64,000 nucleotides of DNA from Methanolapillus africanus (GCF_032714475.1 NZ_JAWDKD010000007.1:42228-106227); one strand, 5' to 3'; shown: positions 10,136 through 19,748, counted from the stretch's first letter. Notes: generated by a model from the sequence alone, not told the origin. A program made the numbers and translations.

Positions 10136-11828
10136 ACTTTTGAGCGACTAAAACATCAATGTTGGTCGGCATTTTCACGATGTTACCCATCTTGAGTCCG
10201 ACCACTTTTTCGATGCCTTGTTCGGCAGCGATGTCGATGATTCTTTGCGTCACCACACCGTCGAAAACAATTGTTTTCGCGCCGCCGATGCCTTTTTTAA
10301 GCGACGTTGCCAAATCACGGACCGGCAGGTTGCATAAAACGGCGTCGTTTTGGTCCAAAATCTTGGAACCGAGCGTTCCGGAAAGTTCCGTCATGTAATT
10401 TTCAAACTGCGGCGGCAAAGAGGATTTCGGTTTCTCTTCTCTCTTTTCCGGTGAAAATTCGCTGTCTTCGCGTCCGTTTCGGCTTTCCCGGTCAAATTGG
10501 CGGGGGGCGCGTGGTTCACGCGGTTCGCGGGGCTCACGGAACTCACGAGATTGTGGTTCGCGCGGCTTTCTTTCACGAGACTCATAGTCTTCCAGTCTTC
10601 TGCGTTGAGACGCTTCACCATTTTCTTGGTGTTCTTCGTCCATGTCGACGTATTTAATGGAAATCAAACCATCCAAATCGTCCGCCGGTCTTCTTTTGCC
10701 GCGAACTTCCCGTTCCGGTTCCCGGTGAGCGTCTCTTTGAACGTCTCTGGGCGCCCGGACATTTCGGACTTGTTCATCGTCTTCCTCAAAGATTTCGTCT
10801 TCGGCTTCATCCCCGTAAACGGGTTTTTTGCCGCCGACCAACATGGCGGTCTGCCGGATTTTGGCGACGCGCTTGGGTGTTTTCTTTTCCAAAAGTTTGC
10901 TGGCAACGCTTCTCTCGGGCTGCTCCCGTCCGGATTCACGAACTTCTGCACGGGGTTCTCCGCGCGGAACAACGTTTTTGCCGGGTCTCTTGGAGGGCAA
11001 AATGATGCCGTATTTCTCAACATATTGGTCGAGCGGCATTTTGCGGCGCAGCGACATGATGATTTCTTTTTGCACCAAATCTTCGACCGCTTTGCCGTCC
11101 GGCGGGCGGGCCACGAAATCGACTTTCGCCACTTGAATGAGCTCGCGGATGATCAGTTCGCCGCCGCGGTCGCCGTCGGTAAAGACGGTCACGGTTTTTC
11201 CTTTCACAAGGTCCACGACTTCCGGCGGAATGTTGGTGCCGCCGACGCTGATTGTATTTTTAATGCCGTATTTCAGAAGGTTGAGGACGTCAGCGCGGCC
11301 TTCAACGATAATAATTTCACTGGAATCATATTCCGGGCCGGCTGGGAGCTTTCCTTTGCCGTAGTGGGTAATGCCTTCCACACGGACGGATTCACGAATC
11401 AAGTCGGTGATTTCCTGCGCTTCCAAAAGGTCCTCGTCAAACATGGTTTTGTAGATTTCCTTGGCGCGCTCGATGATGTTCGTGCGTTTGGCGGCGCGGA
11501 CGTCTTCGATTTTCATGACTTCGATGGTGGCCAAACACGGACCGACCCGGTCAATCGTTTCCAAAGACGCGGCCAAGACCGACGTTTTCACTTTGTCGAG
11601 ACTCGACGGAATGAAAATGTTGCCGCGGGTTTTACCGCCTTTGGTGGTGACCATGACTTCGATACGGCCGATACGGCCGGTCTTTTGAAGTTCGCGTAAA
11701 TCCAAATCGTTGCCGAGAAGTCCTTCCGTTTGCCCGAAAATCGCGCCGACGATATCCGGACGTTCGATGACGCCGTCAGCATTGATTTTGGTTTGAATAA
11801 TGTATTTGGTTGTATCTGCATTTTGCAT
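10134..11828 (-). CDS. dnaG: Archaeal DNA primase DnaG
   Basis: A 564-residue DnaG of the archaeal type, which associates with the exosome and can act as a primase. The Toprim domain lies near residues 165-250, with the glutamate motif VEGRADV near 175 and the metal-binding FTDGDRGGE near 212. A conserved C-terminal domain covers about 490-564. Between them, residues 300-480 form an Arg/Glu-rich low-complexity insertion (repeats such as REPREPREP), which makes the protein longer than I expect for relatives. An AGGAG ribosome-binding site precedes the ATG. It is transcribed alone and ends at a hairpin near a copy of the dispersed repeat. Confidence 0.95.
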   Translation of the reverse strand: MQNADTTKYIIQTKINADGVIERPDIVGAIFGQTEGLLGNDLDLRELQKTGRIGRIEVMVTTKGGKTRGNIFIPSSLDKVKTSVLAASLETIDRVGPCLATIEVMKIEDVRAAKRTNIIERAKEIYKTMFDEDLLEAQEITDLIRESVRVEGITHYGKGKLPAGPEYDSSEIIIVEGRADVLNLLKYGIKNTISVGGTNIPPEVVDLVKGKTVTVFTDGDRGGELIIRELIQVAKVDFVARPPDGKAVEDLVQKEIIMSLRRKMPLDQYVEKYGIILPSKRPGKNVVPRGEPRAEVRESGREQPERSVASKLLEKKTPKRVAKIRQTAMLVGGKKPVYGDEAEDEIFEEDDEQVRNVRAPRDVQRDAHREPEREVRGKRRPADDLDGLISIKYVDMDEEHQENGEASQRRRLEDYESRERKPREPQSREFREPREPREPRAPRQFDRESRNGREDSEFSPEKREEKPKSSLPPQFENYMTELSGTLGSKILDQNDAVLCNLPVRDLATSLKKGIGGAKTIVFDGVVTQRIIDIAAEQGIEKVVGLKMGNIVKMPTNIDVLVAQK

Positions 11829-12901
11829 AATTCAATCTCCTGAGAGTCAAAAAAGCAAAAAGCGATTTAAAATAAACACGCAAAAAAGAACAAAACATCA
11901 TCAAGAGATATTTACAATTGACAACGAAGAAAATAAACGTGATTTCGGAATCGGTTTCGTTTCAATCAATTTCAATAAATATCCGAACACATAAAGACCG
12001 GCAACCGTTGATTGAATTCCGTTGAGGTTTGAATCATTTTTCAGGGCTCAACCAAAATTCGAGATGATAAGTCTGATAAGGTTAATGATGCGGTTTTTCC
12101 GGTCATTTTTGACGGATGGTTTATTTTTCAGTATTTGTTCCGCAAACAGCGGCTGCAAAGACCAAATCGATTGATTTTCGAAACGCGGCTCTGATCTAAG
12201 TGGATATGATTTATAATTTGATTGTAATTTTGAAATTATAAGTGTCATTGAAACAGATATCGTCGTTGTCTTTTGTTAAGATAATTTGAATAAATTGATG
12301 AGTGTGATCATTCTTGAAATTGCGATTTAAATTTTCCTTCTTTTAAATCTGCTTTCCTTTTTTGAATGGATAAAGTTTCAGTATTTTAATCAGTTAGATT
12401 TTAATTAAATTTAGATTTTAATTAAATATTCAGTATTTTAATTAATTTTTAAATTAATTTTATGGAATTGTAGAATTTAATGAACATTTTTGAATGACGT
12501 TAAATCTATTTTTCTGTTAATATTTATTTTAAATGTTGTTTGAATGAGGTTTTTTGGGTTCTCGTCTTAGATTTTTAAAAAAGAAATCCAATCAAACCCG
12601 AATTTTGCGTGATTGAGATGAGCCAGTTTGAATTGACTCACCTGTTCATCTGATTTGATCCGAAAACGGACGATGTGAACGACATTGTTTTTTGAAAAAT
12701 TGGAAAACAATATCTGATAAGTGGAAAGATATTTTGACTCTTTTTAAATTTCCGTTGTTATTTTTATTCAGATTTGGAAATTAAAAAGCAAAGATTAAAT
12801 CACTTTTAAATTTAATAATTTTGTGGTGAACAATAAAAATAAACCGGTTTATTTTCGTTTCCGATATTTTTATTTTTCATTCTTTATTTTTTATGGCGGG
12901 G
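11829..12901. other. Long non-coding gap with possible structured RNA
   Basis: About 1.07 kb between the dnaG start and the kptA end. A 66-codon minus-strand frame at 12048-12248 has no protein-like features. AT-rich direct repeats lie at 12375-12460 (ATTTTAATTAAAT twice, CAGTATTTTAAT twice). At 12620-12639 and 12644-12680 two adjacent imperfect hairpins, the second enclosing TCCGAAAACGGA, are followed by a short T-run on the plus strand, so a small RNA is possible. Otherwise I see nothing. Confidence 0.4.
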
Positions 12902-13525
12902 TTATTCGTAAATTTCAACGATATACTCCACCGGAATCTCATCCGTCAGCAAAATATCATCGTTGACGACCATAATGTTCAAACCGTCTTCAATCGCGCC
13001 TTTGGCGTCGATTTTGAAAATGGACGGGTTTTCCGTGTGAATCATGGCCACTTCAATGGCTTTCTCAAGCGTCGTGCTCAAGTGGAGATATTTTTGTTTG
13101 ACGGGGTGAAGGCCTTGTTCTAAAAGGATGTCCACCTCTTCGGGACTCACGCCGTAGTAAGCGAATTCGCTTTCATAGAGCGGGTAGTTCAAAATCACGC
13201 CAATGGAGTGTCCGTAGCGCGCTCTGATTTTTCCGCCGGCAATTTCGTAGCGTCCCTTTTCATCTGATTCCACCAGCGCATAGAGGTGGTATTTTTTCGG
13301 CCACTTGTATTTTCGGGCGGCAGCTGCCGTTAAAGCATTGATGCTGACCCAGCCGTCGATATACATCGGCAGTTCGAGTTTTTCCGGAAAATGCCGAAGC
13401 GCTCCCGAAACAAAACGTCCCAAGCGGTCTTCCCGGTCGTCGTCCAAAATGAACTCCCCTTCGGCACCGCAATACGGACAAGCCTCGCCTCTAAAACAAC
13501 CGTGCTCGTTGCACTTGCGAATCAT
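12902..13525 (-). CDS. kptA: RNA 2'-phosphotransferase (Tpt1/KptA)
   Basis: A 207-residue KptA/Tpt1 enzyme, which moves the 2'-phosphate of RNA to NAD+, giving ADP-ribose 1'',2''-cyclic phosphate. Residues 4-22 carry a zinc-ribbon-like pair (CNEHGC, CPYC), an N-terminal addition seen in archaeal members. Family motifs follow in order: RFVSGALRHFPE, DGWVSINAL, IRARYGHSI, GLHPVKQKYLHLS and the closing VPVEYI-like segment (IPVEYIVEIYE). The Arg-His-Arg-Arg active-site pattern appears present. It is monocistronic, far from other genes on both sides. Confidence 0.92.
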   Translation of the reverse strand: MIRKCNEHGCFRGEACPYCGAEGEFILDDDREDRLGRFVSGALRHFPEKLELPMYIDGWVSINALTAAAARKYKWPKKYHLYALVESDEKGRYEIAGGKIRARYGHSIGVILNYPLYESEFAYYGVSPEEVDILLEQGLHPVKQKYLHLSTTLEKAIEVAMIHTENPSIFKIDAKGAIEDGLNIMVVNDDILLTDEIPVEYIVEIYE

Positions 13526-13831
13526 AGAATCTAATAAATGATTTTTTGATATAAATAGAATAGCATTGAAACAGATTGAAAAAAATCAAGCTATTTTTCG
13601 ATAAGTTTAATAAAAATGGTTTTCTTTTAAGGTTATTTCTTTGAATCTTTCAAATGAAGCCGCCCAACGTCTTGAACTCCGGCGGTCACAATCGAATTTG
13701 TTGAAACCGAATACTTTCAGCCCAAACAATAGAATCAAATAATAAGTATCGTTATGTTCTTTATTTCCACTTTATTTTAAGCAGAATTATTTTTAAAGGT
13801 TTAATATTTTTTAAGGACCAGGTGTCGGAAA
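13526..13831. other. Divergent gap between kptA and RPA
   Basis: A 306-bp region holding promoters for both genes. TATA-like AT-rich stretches lie near 13735-13795. A weak ribosome-binding site (GGTGTCGG) precedes the RPA start. I see no gene or strong repeat. Confidence 0.5.
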
Positions 13832-15286
13832 ATGACGGAAATGAAAGGAATTTATGAAAAAGTCAGTCACTTAATCAGCTACGACGACTTTATGGAAAAG
13901 GTCAATGAAAGAAAAGAAGCGCTCGGCGGTCTTTGCGACGATGAAATGTGCGCCCGTTTGGTGTTAAGCGATTTGGGCGTGTCCAACACCGGCAACGAAC
14001 CGGTGACGATCGACTGCATTAATGAAAACAGCGGCAACGTATCCTTCTTTGCAAAAGTTTTAGCTGCTTACGACCCGCGCGAATTCAAAAGAAACGACGG
14101 TACCGTCGGCCGGGTCGCCAACGTGATGGTCGGCGACAGCACCGGAAAAATTCGTGTTTCCGTTTGGGACGCAAAAGTCGACGCCTTGGAATCCGGCGAA
14201 ATTGAAGTCGGATCCGTCGTCGTCATCGCCGGCTACACGAAAAAAGGCCTCAACGGCACCGAAGTCAATATCGGCAACAACGGCGTTTTCGCGCTCAGCG
14301 ACGAAGATGTGCAATACAGCACCCCGGACCGTAAAATCGAAGACATCAAAGACGGCATGAACGACGTGTCCATTTCCGGAAAAGTTTTGGATTTGGGCAA
14401 CATCAAAACATTTGCCCGAAAAGACGGCGGCGAAGGCCGCGTCGCCAACATGACGCTCGGCGATTCTACCGGAACCATCCGCGTCAGCCTTTGGGACGAC
14501 CGGGCCGGACTCGTCGACACGTTAAAACCGGGACAATCCGTTCAAATTCAAGGCGCTTACGCCAAACTCAGCAATTATTCCCAAAAGGTGGAGCTTTCCG
14601 TCGGAAATTCCGGCATCGTTGAAGCTTCTGATGAAACCGTCGAATACGTTGTTCCGTTTGCAAAAGCGGCTGAAATCGTTGACGGCATGAACGGTGTGAA
14701 CTTGACCGGCGTTATTTTGGATATTTCCGACGTGCGGACGTTTTCCAGAAAAGACGGAACGGAAGGAACTATCGGCAACTTTGTTCTCGGCGACGAAACC
14801 GGAAAAATCAGGGTCACTCTTTGGGACGACAAAACCGCACATTTGGATGAATTCGATTTCGGTGAAACCATTGAGATTATGGGCGCCTACTCCCGCGTCA
14901 ACAACTTCAACCAGCAAGTCGAACTTAATGTCGGTAACCGCGGCAGCGTTGCAGCATCTTCAAAATCAATCACTTACCAGGAAAAATTAGACCAAATCAA
15001 CGATATTCTCCCCGGAAAATCCTATTCCGTCGAGGGCCGCGTGATTGACATCGGCGAAATCCGTGAATTTGAACGGGACGACGGCACCCAAAATTCCGTT
15101 TCCAACATCGAATTGGAAGACGAAACCGGAAAAATCCGCGTCACCCTCTGGGGCGAACACGCCGACATCGTCAACAGCATTCAAATGGGCATGCGGGTCC
15201 GGGTCACAGACGCCTTTTCCAAGTTCGGCATGAACGAAGAAATTGAACTCAGCGCCGGAAACCGGACAAGAGTGACGATTCTTTAA
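13832..15286 (+). CDS. Replication protein A, four OB folds (RPA1-type)
   Basis: A 484-residue single-stranded DNA-binding protein. Four OB folds repeat along the chain, near residues 65-155, 170-260, 280-370 and 385-484. Each carries a version of the same block: R(K/D)DG, then a small residue stretch, then (L/V)GD(S/E)TGKIRV(S/T)LWD and later VEL(S/N)VGN. This length and plan match the four-DNA-binding-domain RPA1 known from Methanosarcina. It would coat single-stranded DNA in replication and repair. The gene is transcribed alone and ends in a good hairpin terminator. Confidence 0.92.
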   Translation: MTEMKGIYEKVSHLISYDDFMEKVNERKEALGGLCDDEMCARLVLSDLGVSNTGNEPVTIDCINENSGNVSFFAKVLAAYDPREFKRNDGTVGRVANVMVGDSTGKIRVSVWDAKVDALESGEIEVGSVVVIAGYTKKGLNGTEVNIGNNGVFALSDEDVQYSTPDRKIEDIKDGMNDVSISGKVLDLGNIKTFARKDGGEGRVANMTLGDSTGTIRVSLWDDRAGLVDTLKPGQSVQIQGAYAKLSNYSQKVELSVGNSGIVEASDETVEYVVPFAKAAEIVDGMNGVNLTGVILDISDVRTFSRKDGTEGTIGNFVLGDETGKIRVTLWDDKTAHLDEFDFGETIEIMGAYSRVNNFNQQVELNVGNRGSVAASSKSITYQEKLDQINDILPGKSYSVEGRVIDIGEIREFERDDGTQNSVSNIELEDETGKIRVTLWGEHADIVNSIQMGMRVRVTDAFSKFGMNEEIELSAGNRTRVTIL

Positions 15287-15298
15287 TTGAATTAAAAT

Positions 15299-15325
15299 AA
15301 AAAATGAAGCACTGCTTCATTTTTT
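15299..15325 (+). terminator. Hairpin terminator of RPA
   Basis: AAAAAATGAAGCA and TGCTTCATTTTTT form a 13-bp stem with a single-base loop centre, followed by a long T-rich tract (15326-15390). It starts 13 bp after the RPA stop codon. Confidence 0.7.
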
Positions 15326-15389
15326 GTTCTTTTTTATTTTATTATTTTTTGTTTTTTTCATTTTATTATTCTTTTTTTTTTGTTTTTTT

Positions 15390-15424
15390 GCGGGCGGCGC
15401 CGCGCGCGTTATCGCAACACGTTT
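15390..15424 (+). repeat. Dispersed GC-rich repeat, copy 2
   Basis: Copy of the 11-copy element with core CCGCGCGCGTTATCGCAAC, downstream of the RPA terminator. The trailing TTTTCAAAAACAGG resembles the tails of other copies. Confidence 0.8.
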
Positions 15425-16181
15425 CTCATTGTTTTCAAAAACAGGGAGCGGTTTTCTTCAATCTCCATCATTCAAAAACGACAAAATTCTGAAATTCGGA
15501 GGTTTTTTGATTTCTCTTTTGTTCACTTGATTTCAAAATCACAATGCTGATACGTATTACTCCATCGGAAACAAGGGGGTCTATTGTACATTAATATACA
15601 TTTTAAATGAGAAAAATTTACACAAAAATATATAAGTCTGGGACACCTTTCATCTGTTATCCGGAAATATTTGGGTGAAAAAAAATGATACACAATCAAT
15701 ATCCCAATTTCAGAGCATTTTTGTTCGGCATTTCTGACTTTTGCAATTCGTTAAAAGGAAAAGCAACGTTTGTTTTAAAACGGCTTTCTTTACGGCGGGT
15801 TTGCGGAAGTGATCTCATTGCAGTTCATTATTGAACAGCAAACCTTTTTCTCTCAACTTTGACGAACAGAGGACTCTATCTTCAATGATCAAACACGGTA
15901 AAATTCGAAAAATTAACAACATATAAACTTTCGGATTTTGCCAAAATCAAAAGAAAAATAAACCGGAAAAGATTCTGAACAAATTGTTAAGTCGGAAAAT
16001 AAAATTGAAAATATTTTCGGATAGAGCACAGAACAAAAACAAACAAAACACAGAACAAACGCGGTCAAAACAAGCAAAATACCGCGAAAAGATTCAAAAC
16101 CAAACTGAACAGATTCAAACTGAATAAATTCAGACTGAACAGACTTCAAATTAACATCCAAGTCGCACAGGAGGAAGACCC
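15425..16181. other. Long leader region before the first CBS gene
   Basis: About 757 bp. A clear TATA box lies at 15625-15636. A 49-codon plus-strand frame at 15685-15834 (MIHNQYPNFR start) follows this promoter but has no recognisable features, so I do not call it a gene. Short direct repeats of the type CAAACTGAA/CAGACTGAA fill 16085-16150. If the promoter serves the CBS gene, its mRNA leader is about 530 nt. Confidence 0.45.
15625..15636 (+). promoter_or_regulatory. Archaeal TATA box
   Basis: AAAATATATAAG, a near-consensus archaeal TATA box. It would start transcription near 15660, ahead of the CBS gene and the unassigned 49-codon frame. Confidence 0.5.
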
Positions 16182-17012
16182 ATGAAGATGAAAAATATCA
16201 TGAGCGCGCCGGTTTATGTCGTCGGTCCCGACGAAACGGTGGCTCGTGCCAGAAACCTGATGATGAAACACAAAGTCGGCTCGATTTTAGTGGTGGACGG
16301 CGACGCCGTCGCCGGTATTTTCACAAAATCCGACTTGAAAGTCAGATTGTTTGAAGAAGAAGCGGCTTGGAAACGGCGTCCGATCGACCAGATCCCGATC
16401 AAATCCATTTGCTCCGCCGACGTCGTTACGGTGTCGCCCAACACGTCCGTCTTTGAGGCGGCCAAAATCATGGCGGAAAAAGGTATTGACCACCTGCCGG
16501 TCGTCGACAAGGAAATCATGGGCATTGTGTCCAAAACAGATATCGTCCGCTTTGTTGCGGAAAGCGGCACCGGTTCCGAAGTCATGGTCTTGGATTCCAT
16601 GTCCGGAAAAGCGGTGACGGTCAACACCAACCATACCATCAATCACATCATCGGCGAAATGGAAAAGAACAATGTCCAAAAAGTGATTGTGATGGACAAC
16701 AACGAAAAAGCCGTCGGCATCGTCTCCATCAAGGACTTGTCCGCCAATGATTTGCTGGCGGACGTCGTCAGTGAAAAGAACGGAAAGAATAAGAAAGATA
16801 AATCCCGGCGCTATGCCATCGACCTGCCGTTTGTGGCGGAAGATTTGATGACGCACATCATCACCGTGGATGTGAGCGCGCCCATCACGACGGCCGCCAA
16901 GAAAATCATCGACAACAATGTCGCGTCGCTTCCGGTCACCAAGAACGGCAAAATCGCCGGCATGATTTCAAGAGACGATATCATCAAAAGCATTTCCGGA
17001 TTGTCGGAATGA
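16182..17012 (+). CDS. Four-CBS-domain regulatory protein
   Basis: A 276-residue protein made of two CBS pairs, about residues 1-120 and 125-276. Each CBS motif shows the usual pattern of an MS(A/T)PV-like start and a closing GI(V/F)(T/S)K(S/T)D segment (GIFTKSDL, GIVSKTDIV, GIVSIKDL, GMISRDDI). CBS pairs bind adenine nucleotides or S-adenosylmethionine and regulate partner proteins; no enzyme domain is fused here. A strong AGGAGG ribosome-binding site lies 8 nt before the ATG. A second CBS gene follows 158 bp later with its own promoter. Confidence 0.9.
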   Translation: MKMKNIMSAPVYVVGPDETVARARNLMMKHKVGSILVVDGDAVAGIFTKSDLKVRLFEEEAAWKRRPIDQIPIKSICSADVVTVSPNTSVFEAAKIMAEKGIDHLPVVDKEIMGIVSKTDIVRFVAESGTGSEVMVLDSMSGKAVTVNTNHTINHIIGEMEKNNVQKVIVMDNNEKAVGIVSIKDLSANDLLADVVSEKNGKNKKDKSRRYAIDLPFVAEDLMTHIITVDVSAPITTAAKKIIDNNVASLPVTKNGKIAGMISRDDIIKSISGLSE

Positions 17013-17071
17013 ATACCGGTTGATTTAATTCAACACGGAATGATCCGGTGACGAACTAAAAGTCAATCAGC

Positions 17072-17084
17072 AAATATATAAAAT
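17072..17084 (+). promoter_or_regulatory. TATA box of second CBS gene
   Basis: AAATATATAAAAT, about 90 bp before the second CBS start, with a further AT run at 17086-17110. Suggests the two CBS genes are transcribed separately. Confidence 0.45.
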
Positions 17085-17170
17085 AAATTTATATATATTA
17101 AAATATATTAAATTGATAACGTGTTTCGGCACGTTTCATTCATTAAAAAAATCAACAAAGGTGAAAACCC

Positions 17171-17953
17171 ATGCAAGCAAAAGACATTATGGTGTCCCCT
17201 CCAAGCATTGACAAATCCGCAAAGATCTCAAACGCTCTCGGAATCATGGAGAAAAAAAATACGCGCCGTCTTCTTGTGACACACAACAATGAAGTGGTCG
17301 GTATTTTGACGATGAGAAATTTGGCCAAGGAGCTTGGAACCAAAAAGAGAACGAAGCCGCCTTCATCTCTTCCGGTCGTGACCGCCATTTCCGGAAATTT
17401 CACATTCGTGAAGCCTGATACAAAGTTTTTGGTTGCGGTGAAAATTATTAAAGAAAAGGGCGGCGTCCTCTTGGTGTCTGAGAACGAAAAGGATGTTCTC
17501 GGCTGGATCACGCCCAACGAATTGATCGGCGCCTACGACTTCAACGGCCAGGCCAAAGACGTGATGTTCCAAAAGACCATCATCACCATCAATTCCAGCG
17601 AACGGTTGGTTCACGCCCGCTACTTGATGCTTGAACACAACGTCGGACGTATTCCGGTGATGGAAGACGGCAAATTGATCGGCGTCATTTCCGAAAAAGA
17701 CGTCGCCGTCGCATTCCAGGAATTCAAGGACAGCGTCCCTGACAACCACCAGGAAGCCCGGATCAAGAATTTGCTTGTCGCCGACGTGATGACCAGAAAT
17801 CCGATTACGGCAACGCCGAGCACCCCGGCCGAAGAAATTGTCAGCCTCATGGTTCACAAAAACGTGGGCATCATTCCAGTGATGGACGCCGGCAAATTGG
17901 TCGGCATCATTACCCGCAGAAGTTTGATTACGTCCATTCCGACATTGGAATAA
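17171..17953 (+). CDS. Four-CBS-domain regulatory protein, paralogue
   Basis: A 260-residue stand-alone CBS protein with four CBS motifs in two pairs. Recognisable segments are KDIMVSPPSI, VVGILTMRNL, IGVISEKDV, DVMTRNPITATP and VGIITRRSL. The second motif is degenerate (VLGWITPNEL). It is related to the gene upstream but not a close copy. Like its neighbour it probably senses adenosine ligands and controls an unknown partner. A GGTGA ribosome-binding site precedes the ATG, and a strong hairpin terminator follows. Confidence 0.9.
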   Translation: MQAKDIMVSPPSIDKSAKISNALGIMEKKNTRRLLVTHNNEVVGILTMRNLAKELGTKKRTKPPSSLPVVTAISGNFTFVKPDTKFLVAVKIIKEKGGVLLVSENEKDVLGWITPNELIGAYDFNGQAKDVMFQKTIITINSSERLVHARYLMLEHNVGRIPVMEDGKLIGVISEKDVAVAFQEFKDSVPDNHQEARIKNLLVADVMTRNPITATPSTPAEEIVSLMVHKNVGIIPVMDAGKLVGIITRRSLITSIPTLE

Positions 17954-17964
17954 AAAAGCAGATC

Positions 17965-18008
17965 AAGGTACGAACATTTGTTTCGTACCTTTTTTATTTT
18001 ATTTTTTT
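17965..18008 (+). terminator. Intrinsic-type terminator
   Basis: AAGGTACGAA and TTCGTACCTT form a perfect 10-bp stem with a 7-nt loop, followed by a long T-run. It begins 12 bp after the CBS gene stop codon. Confidence 0.75.
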
Positions 18009-18020
18009 CTTTTTTGATTT

Positions 18021-18056
18021 GCGCGGCCGCCGCGCGCGTTATGGCGATCGTTTTTT
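18021..18056 (+). repeat. Dispersed GC-rich repeat, copy 3
   Basis: Copy with core CGCGCGCGTTATGGCGATCG followed by eight T. Lies between convergent genes (CBS and dut), just behind the CBS terminator. Confidence 0.85.
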
Positions 18057-18087
18057 TTGAGACGCAAAACGATGGGGTGGTTTATTT

Positions 18088-18606
18088 TTATTTCTTCAAA
18101 TTTTCATTTTGATAAACGCCGTTGTACAAATTTTCAACGCCGGTACCGAGTTTGTAAAACAAAAGCTGCATCACCCGCGCATTCTTTTGAAGATCAAATC
18201 CGGCCGGATTGTGAACGACCATCAAACATTCGCTGCGTCCGCGGTAGCCGGCGTCCCAAACGGCAGTGCCGAGCGTCACGCCGCTGCGGATCAAACTGGA
18301 ACGGTGAAGCGCAATGGCCGCCACGTCGCCCGGAATGTTCACAACTTCATTCAGAACGATGGAATAGATGCCGGGACCTAAGTGAATCCAGCCGTCGTTG
18401 CCGAAAGCCAGCGCGTTCTTATCCGGCGTCTTTCGTTTTCTGTTGTCAAAATCAACGGCGCCGGCGCCGGATAATTCATAAACTTCCCGAACCGTCATTT
18501 CAAAACCATTCGGCTGAACCTGAAGATTGAGATCCGTGTAGTTCCCAACGAGCGGCGGATCATTTTTCATCAATTCGCGAATTTCAATATCTGATAAAAA
18601 CGACAT
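18088..18606 (-). CDS. dut: Probable dUTP diphosphatase (dCTP deaminase/dUTPase superfamily)
   Basis: A 172-residue trimeric dUTPase-fold protein. It shows the nucleotide-binding RSSLIRSGV motif near residue 103, then the core motif TAVWDAGYRGRSE near 115-128 that is typical of the archaeal dUTPase branch, and a C-terminal ARVMQLLFYKL strand. The deaminase-specific glutamate environment of DCD proteins is not evident, so hydrolysis of dUTP to dUMP is the likelier reaction; a bifunctional role cannot be excluded. It keeps uracil out of DNA and supplies dUMP. Transcribed alone, convergent with the CBS gene. Confidence 0.8.
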   Translation of the reverse strand: MSFLSDIEIRELMKNDPPLVGNYTDLNLQVQPNGFEMTVREVYELSGAGAVDFDNRKRKTPDKNALAFGNDGWIHLGPGIYSIVLNEVVNIPGDVAAIALHRSSLIRSGVTLGTAVWDAGYRGRSECLMVVHNPAGFDLQKNARVMQLLFYKLGTGVENLYNGVYQNENLKK

Positions 18607-18718
18607 GAAACAAAAACGGTAACAGAATATTATAATCTTTCGTCGGATTTTGCTTTTGCACGATAATTCCTAAAATCTAAGAATGCGAATAGAATATCAC
18701 ATAACCAATTTTATTTGA

Positions 18719-19564
18719 TTATGATAATTTCCCCGATTGTTTTGCAATCTTTTTATCTTCAGATTTAACACGCCGCTCTAACTTTTTAATATCCTCCTCG
18801 GGCGGAAGGTCTTCCGGTTTAATTCCTCGCTGACCAAGCATTCCACGAACACTTTCATTGTTTTGGACATGCTCATCTGCAATAGCAGATTCTCCCACAA
18901 GATCTTCTTGAATGACGTTATGATTTGTCATTTCAGTCGCCAGATTTTTGGCCGCAATTGTCAGAGTTGGTAAAAAGTCTGCCAACGGACGTGTTTGAGT
19001 AATTCCGTATTTTTCTTTCATGGCTTGAGTTGTGTGACCGCCGAATAGGGCGGCATCTCCCATAGAACGAATTCTTCCAAATCCTTCAGCATCAACCCCA
19101 CGTTCATATATGTTGCAAGAAAGAGTTTTTTCAGATTCTTTCAGTTGTTCTCTTGCTTCTACCCTGTCTTGAAGGCGCATTCTGTCTTCAATTAATTCTT
19201 GTTTACGCGTTTGAATGGCAAAGTAACTCTGTGCGAAGGCAATACGTTCTTTCTGAGGATCTCCATTTTGTGCAATTAAATAGCACGCATAACGCGTCAG
19301 CATAAAATCATCAATACGACGTTGAGCCGTTTTCCCTATCGGGATCATTTTCGTGACATCACGAAAATGATCGTCCGGGTCATATCCTGCTGATTCGCAA
19401 GATACGATGGCTTTCTTTATAACTGTTTGAAAATTTTCCCAACGAGAATAATCAAGCAATTCCATGAGGTCGCGCGCAAACCAAAATTCTATATTTTCGT
19501 CCGGCGTACGCTGGCTTATTGAATCGAAAATTTCCGTCATCTGACCGATTTCCTCTTTTTTCAT
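18719..19564 (-). CDS. dinD: DNA damage-inducible protein D (DinD)-like
   Basis: A 281-residue DinD family protein. The N-terminal Bro-N-like block (WFARDLMELLDYSRWENFQT) is followed by family segments DDHFRDVTKMIPIG, RRIDDFMLTRYACYLIAQNG and RKQELIEDR, and the GRIRSMGDAALFGG-like stretch. In E. coli DinD is SOS-induced and inhibits RecA strand exchange. The family is common in bacteria and phages but patchy in archaea, so this is probably acquired. A GGAGG ribosome-binding site precedes the ATG. No LexA exists in archaea, so regulation must differ. Confidence 0.88.
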   Translation of the reverse strand: MKKEEIGQMTEIFDSISQRTPDENIEFWFARDLMELLDYSRWENFQTVIKKAIVSCESAGYDPDDHFRDVTKMIPIGKTAQRRIDDFMLTRYACYLIAQNGDPQKERIAFAQSYFAIQTRKQELIEDRMRLQDRVEAREQLKESEKTLSCNIYERGVDAEGFGRIRSMGDAALFGGHTTQAMKEKYGITQTRPLADFLPTLTIAAKNLATEMTNHNVIQEDLVGESAIADEHVQNNESVRGMLGQRGIKPEDLPPEEDIKKLERRVKSEDKKIAKQSGKLS

Positions 19565-19713
19565 TACAAAACCTCCTTCCGATTTACTTTATATATTAAT
19601 CCATTTGCTTTACTTTCTTCCTGTCTAATCATTTATCTTAAAAATATTATAAAGTATAAAAATTTTCGTTTTCCTGTTTTTGTATGAAAAGAGTTTTTAA
19701 TTTTTGGTTTTGT

Positions 19714-19748
19714 CGGGCGGTCTGCGCGCGCGTTATGGCAATCACTTT
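19714..19748 (+). repeat. Dispersed GC-rich repeat, copy 4
   Basis: Copy with core GCGCGCGCGTTATGGCAATC. It is the only copy in a divergent gap (dinD/pilin). The following ATTTTAAAAAACCG matches the tail of other copies. Confidence 0.8.

Noticed and set aside
10497..11699. 400-codon plus-strand frame inside dnaG
   Set aside because: It is the antisense shadow of dnaG; Phe/Asp/Gly-rich text without domains and without a ribosome-binding site.
12620..12680. C/D box guide RNA
   Set aside because: No proper pair of C (RUGAUGA) and D (CUGA) boxes; only hairpins are visible.
15685..15834. 49-codon plus-strand frame after a TATA box
   Set aside because: No recognisable sequence pattern and only a weak ribosome-binding site; could be the long leader of the CBS gene.
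15913..16161. 82-codon minus-strand frame
   Set aside because: Produced by low-complexity repeats in the CBS leader; Phe/Cys-rich text looks non-biological.
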